Assembly: GCA_963813355.1 (NCBI GenBank)
Contig: CAWEYS010000012.1
Span: forward strand, 27,933-91,932
DNA length: 64,000 bases
Direction: 5' to 3'
Source of the DNA: DATAGF01 sp963813355
GTDB taxonomy: Bacteria; Actinomycetota; Thermoleophilia; Miltoncostaeales; Miltoncostaeaceae
Shown piece after piece: positions 60,604-64,000 of the stretch. Positions within the stretch are counted from its first letter, which is position 1, and the number at the start of each line of letters is the position of its first letter. The position numbers and the translations under genes are program-made. The notes under the pieces were generated by a model. It was given only the letters and a program-made list of their open reading frames with translations. It was not told where the DNA came from and made no database searches.

Positions 60604-62257
60604 CTAGCGCCGGGGCACCGTCGAGACGGTGAACGGCGGGAACGCCACGCCCGACACCGACCCGCTGAGGTGTCCGGTCGATCCCGGCGGGTGTCTCAGC
60701 GTGAGGCGGATGGTGCCGGTGCGGCCCGGCGCCAGCCTCGGGACGGTCCAGTTGACGATCCGGCCCGAGCGCGTGCCGCCGGGCCGCGCCGACACGAGGC
60801 CGGTGCCGCAGCAGATCGCCAGGCTCAGGCGCACGCCCTGGGCCCCCACGCGCCCGCGGTTCCGCACCACCGCCGTCCAGGCGATCGTGCCGTCGGCCCG
60901 CCTCACGCCGGCCAGCCCGGCGGTGACCACCGGCCGCGGGTAGCTGTCGAAGTCGGCCGCCTGGAGGAAGCCGCCGTCGCCGCTCTCGGAGGGCAGCAGG
61001 GAAAGGCCGTTCCCGCCCGACGACGCCGACAGCGCGATGTCGAAGAGGTCGCCGCCCACGCCCACCGCCACCGTCTTCCACGACTCGTTGAAGCGCGCCG
61101 CCGCCAGCGTGGCCGTCGCCGAGCCGGGGCCTTCCTGGTCGAGGAAGCCGACGAAGGCGCGACCGGTGCCGCCGATGGCCACCTGCGCCAGGGACGCCTC
61201 GATCCACGTCAGGCCCTCGCCCGGCGTCAGCTCTGTGCCGGCGGGCCACCCCGCGCCGGACGGCTTCACCGCGGCCAGGATGGGCGTGGCCTGGGGCGTC
61301 CCGAGGCCCGCCCAGCTGAGGCACGAGGTCGCCGGACGCGTTCGCCGCCACCCGCGGCGCCTGCCCCGGCGTCACGGCCTGCGGCGCGCCCCAGGCGGTG
61401 CCGAGGCCGGCCTCGGCCACGACGACGGACGGCGTCGCGGCGGTCTGGTCCTCCCAGGCCACGGCGGCACGGCCGTCGTAGCCGGCCGCCGCCGAGGGGA
61501 TGCGGGCGGCGGCCGCCGCGAGCGGCGTCACCGCGGTCCAGGCGCCGTCGGTCGAGCGCACCGCCGCGTAGAGCGGCCCGGTCGCGAGGAAGTCCGGGTC
61601 GGACGGGACGGTCCAGGCCGCGACGGCGGTCCCATCGGGGGAGAGGGCGAGGGACGGCTCGGAGGCACCCGGGCCCAGGGCGAGCGGCGGCGTCTCCGCC
61701 CACGCCGCGCCGGAGGTGGGGCGGCGCGCGGAGCGCACGGTCCACTCGCCGGCGGCGCGCTCGGCCCACGCGAGCGCCGCGGAGCGGTCGGCGCCGTCCA
61801 TCGTGGCCACCGCTCCCCGGAAGTCGCGCTCGTCGTCCGCGGCGCCCCCCGGCGCCACCGGGATCACGCGCCAGTCGCCATGGGGCCGGTCCCGCACCGC
61901 GGAGCGGATCGCGCCGCCCGGGATCCGCCAGGCGACGACCGCGCGCCCGGCAGGCTCGATCGCGGCCGCCGGCCGGCGGGGCGCGGTGGGGAACGTGCCC
62001 GACAGCACCACCCGCACCCAGGGGGCGTTGGCGGGATCGCGCACGCGGGCCTCGACCTGGCTGCGCCCCTGGATGGTCGTGGCGAACGCGGCCACGGCCT
62101 CCCCGCCCGTGCCCGCCGCCGCGGAGGGGTCGCCCGGCTCGGCGCCGCGGGGCGTGATCGTGAGCGGGGGGTGCCACGTGCGGCCCGCGGCCGCGGCCGT
62201 GCCCGCCGCCGCCACCGCGACGAGCACCCCCGCCAGCGCCACCCGGCCCCAGGTCAT
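60604..62257 (-). CDS. Secreted beta-rich protein of unknown function (one frameshift)
   Basis: A clear signal peptide (GRVALAGVLVAVAAAGTAAAA) leads into about 300 residues of beta-propeller-like repeats containing AVAAW, AVVAWRIPGG and AVAAWTVPSDP. Near 61315-61330 the frame switches, and the protein continues ...VKPSGAGWPAGTELTPGEG to a C-terminal CARDB-like domain (VVRNRGRVGAQGVRLSLAIC, IVNWTVPRLAPGRTGTIRL). Total about 550 residues. It is exported and may bind surfaces or polysaccharide. ATG 62257 fits the signal peptide. Confidence 0.75.
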
Positions 62258-62332
62258 GGCGGGCACGATGTCAGGCCGGGGTGACGGGGGCATCCTCGCC
62301 GGGTGAGGCGAGGGCCCCCCGGACGCGCCGCG

Positions 62333-63784
62333 CTAGCCCTCCGGAATGGTGAGAAGGACGAGCTTCTGCTCGCTCATGGTGCGCACCGCGAAGCGCGGGC
62401 CCTCGCGGGTGTTGCCGCTGGCCTTCACGCCGCCGTAGGGCATCTGGTCGGCCCGCCAGGTCGGGACCTCGTTGACCAGCACGCCGCCGAAGTGGAGCTC
62501 GGGCGGCCGCAGGCGGTGGCCGCGTCGGTCGGGCGGTGAAGATGCCGGCCTGCAGGCCGTAGCGGGTGTCGTCGGCGAGCGTCGAGCGCCTCGTCGATCG
62601 AGGCGGTAGGCTGGACGGCCACGACCGGCCCGAAGACCTCCTCCCGGCAGACCCGCATGTCGGGGTGATGTCGGCCATCACGGTGGGGCGGAGGAGGCCG
62701 TCGTCTCCCACCTCGCCGCCGGTGAGGATGCCGGCGCCCGACGGCGAGGCCTCGTCGATCCACGCCAGGACCCGGTCGCGGTCGTCGGCGGAGATAGAGG
62801 GCGGAACGTCGGTGGCCTCGTCGAGGGGTCGCCGACGACGAGGGCCTCGACGGCGGTGACGAGGGCGGTCGCTGAAGTCGTCGGCCACCGCCTCGTGGAC
62901 GAAGACGCGCTGCACCGAGACGCACGACTGGCCGGCGTGGGCGTAGCCGGTGGCGGCGAGGCTTGGCCGCGGCTCGCCAGTCGCCGTCGGCCTCGACGAT
63001 CACCGGGCGAGTTGTTGCCCAGCTCGAGCGCCACGTTCTTGCGCCGGCCCGCTCCTTGATCGCCCAGCCCGACCTCGCCCGAGCCGGTGAAGGTGAGGTG
63101 GGCCACGTCGGGTGGCGACGAGGGCGTCGCCGACCAGGCGCCGCTGCCGGTGACGACGTGGAGGTGGTCGGCGGGCAGGCCCGCCTCGCGACAGGAGGTC
63201 GGCCAGCAGCAGCGCCGTCAGCGGGGTCTGGCTGGCCGGCTTGAGCACCACCGGGCAGCCGGCGGCGATGGCGGGCGCCAGCTTGTGGGCCACCAGGTTG
63301 AGGGGGAAGTTGAACGGCGAGATCGCCCCGACCACGCCGATCGGCACGCGCAGGGTGAACGCCGAGCGGCCCTCGCCGTCTCGGTGGCGTCGATCGGGCA
63401 CCATCTCGCCGGTGAGGCGGCGGGCCTCGACGGCGGCGAAGGTGAACGTGTCGACGCCGCGGGCCGCCTCGCCCCGGGCCGTCTTCATGGGCTTGGCCGA
63501 CTCGAGGCCGATGGTGCGGGCGAACGTCTCGGCCGCTCGGCGAGCAGGCGGGCGGCGGCGTCGAGGACCTGGGCGCGCTCGGCCGCAGGCGGCGGGGGCA
63601 GGTGGGCGAGGGCGTCGGCGACCGCCGCGTCCACGTCCTCCGGGCCCCCGACCGCCACCCGGGCGATCTCCTCGCCCGAGTAGGGGTTGAGCACCGGGAG
63701 GTCCTCGTTGCGCTGCTCGAAGCGCCCGCCCTGCATCAGCCCCGTGGGCTGGGCCGGGTCGAGGGCCGGGCTGAGGACCGCCAT
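62333..63784 (-). pseudogene. Aldehyde dehydrogenase family gene, heavily frameshifted
   Basis: Pieces in all three frames add up to one ALDH of about 480 residues. They run: MAVLSPALDPAQPTGLMQGG, VLNPYSGEEIARVAVG, FARTIGLESAKPMKTARGEA, FTLRVPIGVVGAISPFNFPL, LNLVAHKLAPAIAAGCPVVL, AHLTFTGSGEVG, VALELGNNSPVI, the catalytic Cys in GQSCVSVQRVF, EVFGPVVAVQ and SEQKLVLLTIPEG before TAG. The order and content match NAD-dependent ALDHs, with all key residues present. At least six to eight indels are needed, more than anywhere else here. The pieces are otherwise undecayed, so poor consensus sequence at the contig end is likely. Confidence 0.8.
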
Positions 63785-63939
63785 CACTGCCTCCTCCGCT
63801 GGCGCGGCGCGCGGGCCGCGGGACTGGCCCGAGGATACCCCTCCGAGGCGAGGCTGGACCGGCGGCGCTGCCCGTCCTGGCGGCTCGGCCTGCGGGCCGG
63901 GTAGGCTCGGGCACCGCCGCGTCGATCCCGGAGGGGCTC

Positions 63940-64000
63940 CTGCAGGCCGCAGAGCTGATGGTGAGCTGCCTCGAGTCCGAGGGCGTCGAGCGCATCTTCG
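63940..64000 (+). CDS. Thiamine-pyrophosphate enzyme (acetolactate-synthase-like), start only
   Basis: The last 61 bases encode LQAAELMVSCLESEGVERIF, which matches the N-terminal helix of acetolactate-synthase-type TPP enzymes. The gene continues beyond the window. The in-frame start is unclear: CTG 63940 lies 3 nt after GGAGGGG, and ATG 63958 would cut the helix. It is divergent from the aldehyde dehydrogenase. Confidence 0.6.
   Translation, partial: MQAAELMVSCLESEGVERIF

Overview
The window is very GC-rich, with G or C at almost every third codon position. It is densely packed, often with 4-bp ATGA/GTGA overlaps, and reads like a chromosomal segment of an actinobacterium. Leaderless genes behind TAnnnT boxes, encapsulin/ferritin, BTAD-type regulators, a MalT-like ATPase, HerA-like ATPase and many small Zn/Cys proteins suggest Thermoleophilia (Solirubrobacterales or a relative). 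That placement is inference. Most genes are ordinary chromosomal genes. No prophage, CRISPR array, conjugative module or transposase was seen.

Layout. 0-7 kb: an iron-type ABC ATPase with a DtxR/MntR regulator, a Usp-like protein fused to an unknown domain, a cyclophilin lipoprotein, a DrrAB-like exporter and a badly frameshifted gene. 7-16 kb: histidine phosphatase, cspA, infA, two divergent peptidase E paralogues, an orphan adenine methylase coupled to a PAP2 phosphatase, small Cys/Zn proteins, a quinone oxidoreductase and a HerA-like ATPase. 16-29 kb: an OmpR-type two-component pair, a DHA2 exporter, a thioesterase, two acyl/propionyl-CoA synthetases, a LuxR regulator and an MMPL transporter. 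29-38 kb: a giant MalT/BTAD regulator, an ArsR-SRPBCC-SDR operon, a haem alpha-dioxygenase-like peroxidase coupled to an MBL protein, and tRNA-Gly. 38-45 kb: nfo and gltX divergent from one shared -10, an encapsulin plus encapsulated-ferritin operon, and a Mn2+ riboswitch before a TerC protein. 45-54 kb: rhodanese, methyltransferase, then a GH26 / GH6 / GlxA-like copper radical oxidase / GT2-PilZ cluster resembling the Streptomyces cslZ-glxA-cslA beta-glucan locus, and tRNA-Pro. 54-64 kb: glutaredoxin-like protein, fabF, holin-like membrane protein, a BTAD/AAA regulator, a secreted protein, a shattered aldehyde dehydrogenase and the start of a TPP enzyme.

Between the genes lie several families of structured DNA. 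There are CCAATTGG palindrome arrays with an invariant 23-bp period in three intergenic regions. A 160-170 bp inverted-repeat element occurs twice, with compensatory changes in its arms. A separate 157-bp palindromic element is flanked by TGA on both sides. Two genes of the glucan cluster share a sigma28/WhiG-like promoter with identical spacing. Two loci carry 11-bp-period TTCAGG direct repeats, one of them in front of the response regulator.

Single-base frameshifts are frequent in 0-7 kb and 42-64 kb and rare between. They usually sit in G/C runs and interrupt otherwise intact domains. Uncorrected read indels are therefore as likely as real decay, and 'broken' genes are described as the protein they appear to encode.
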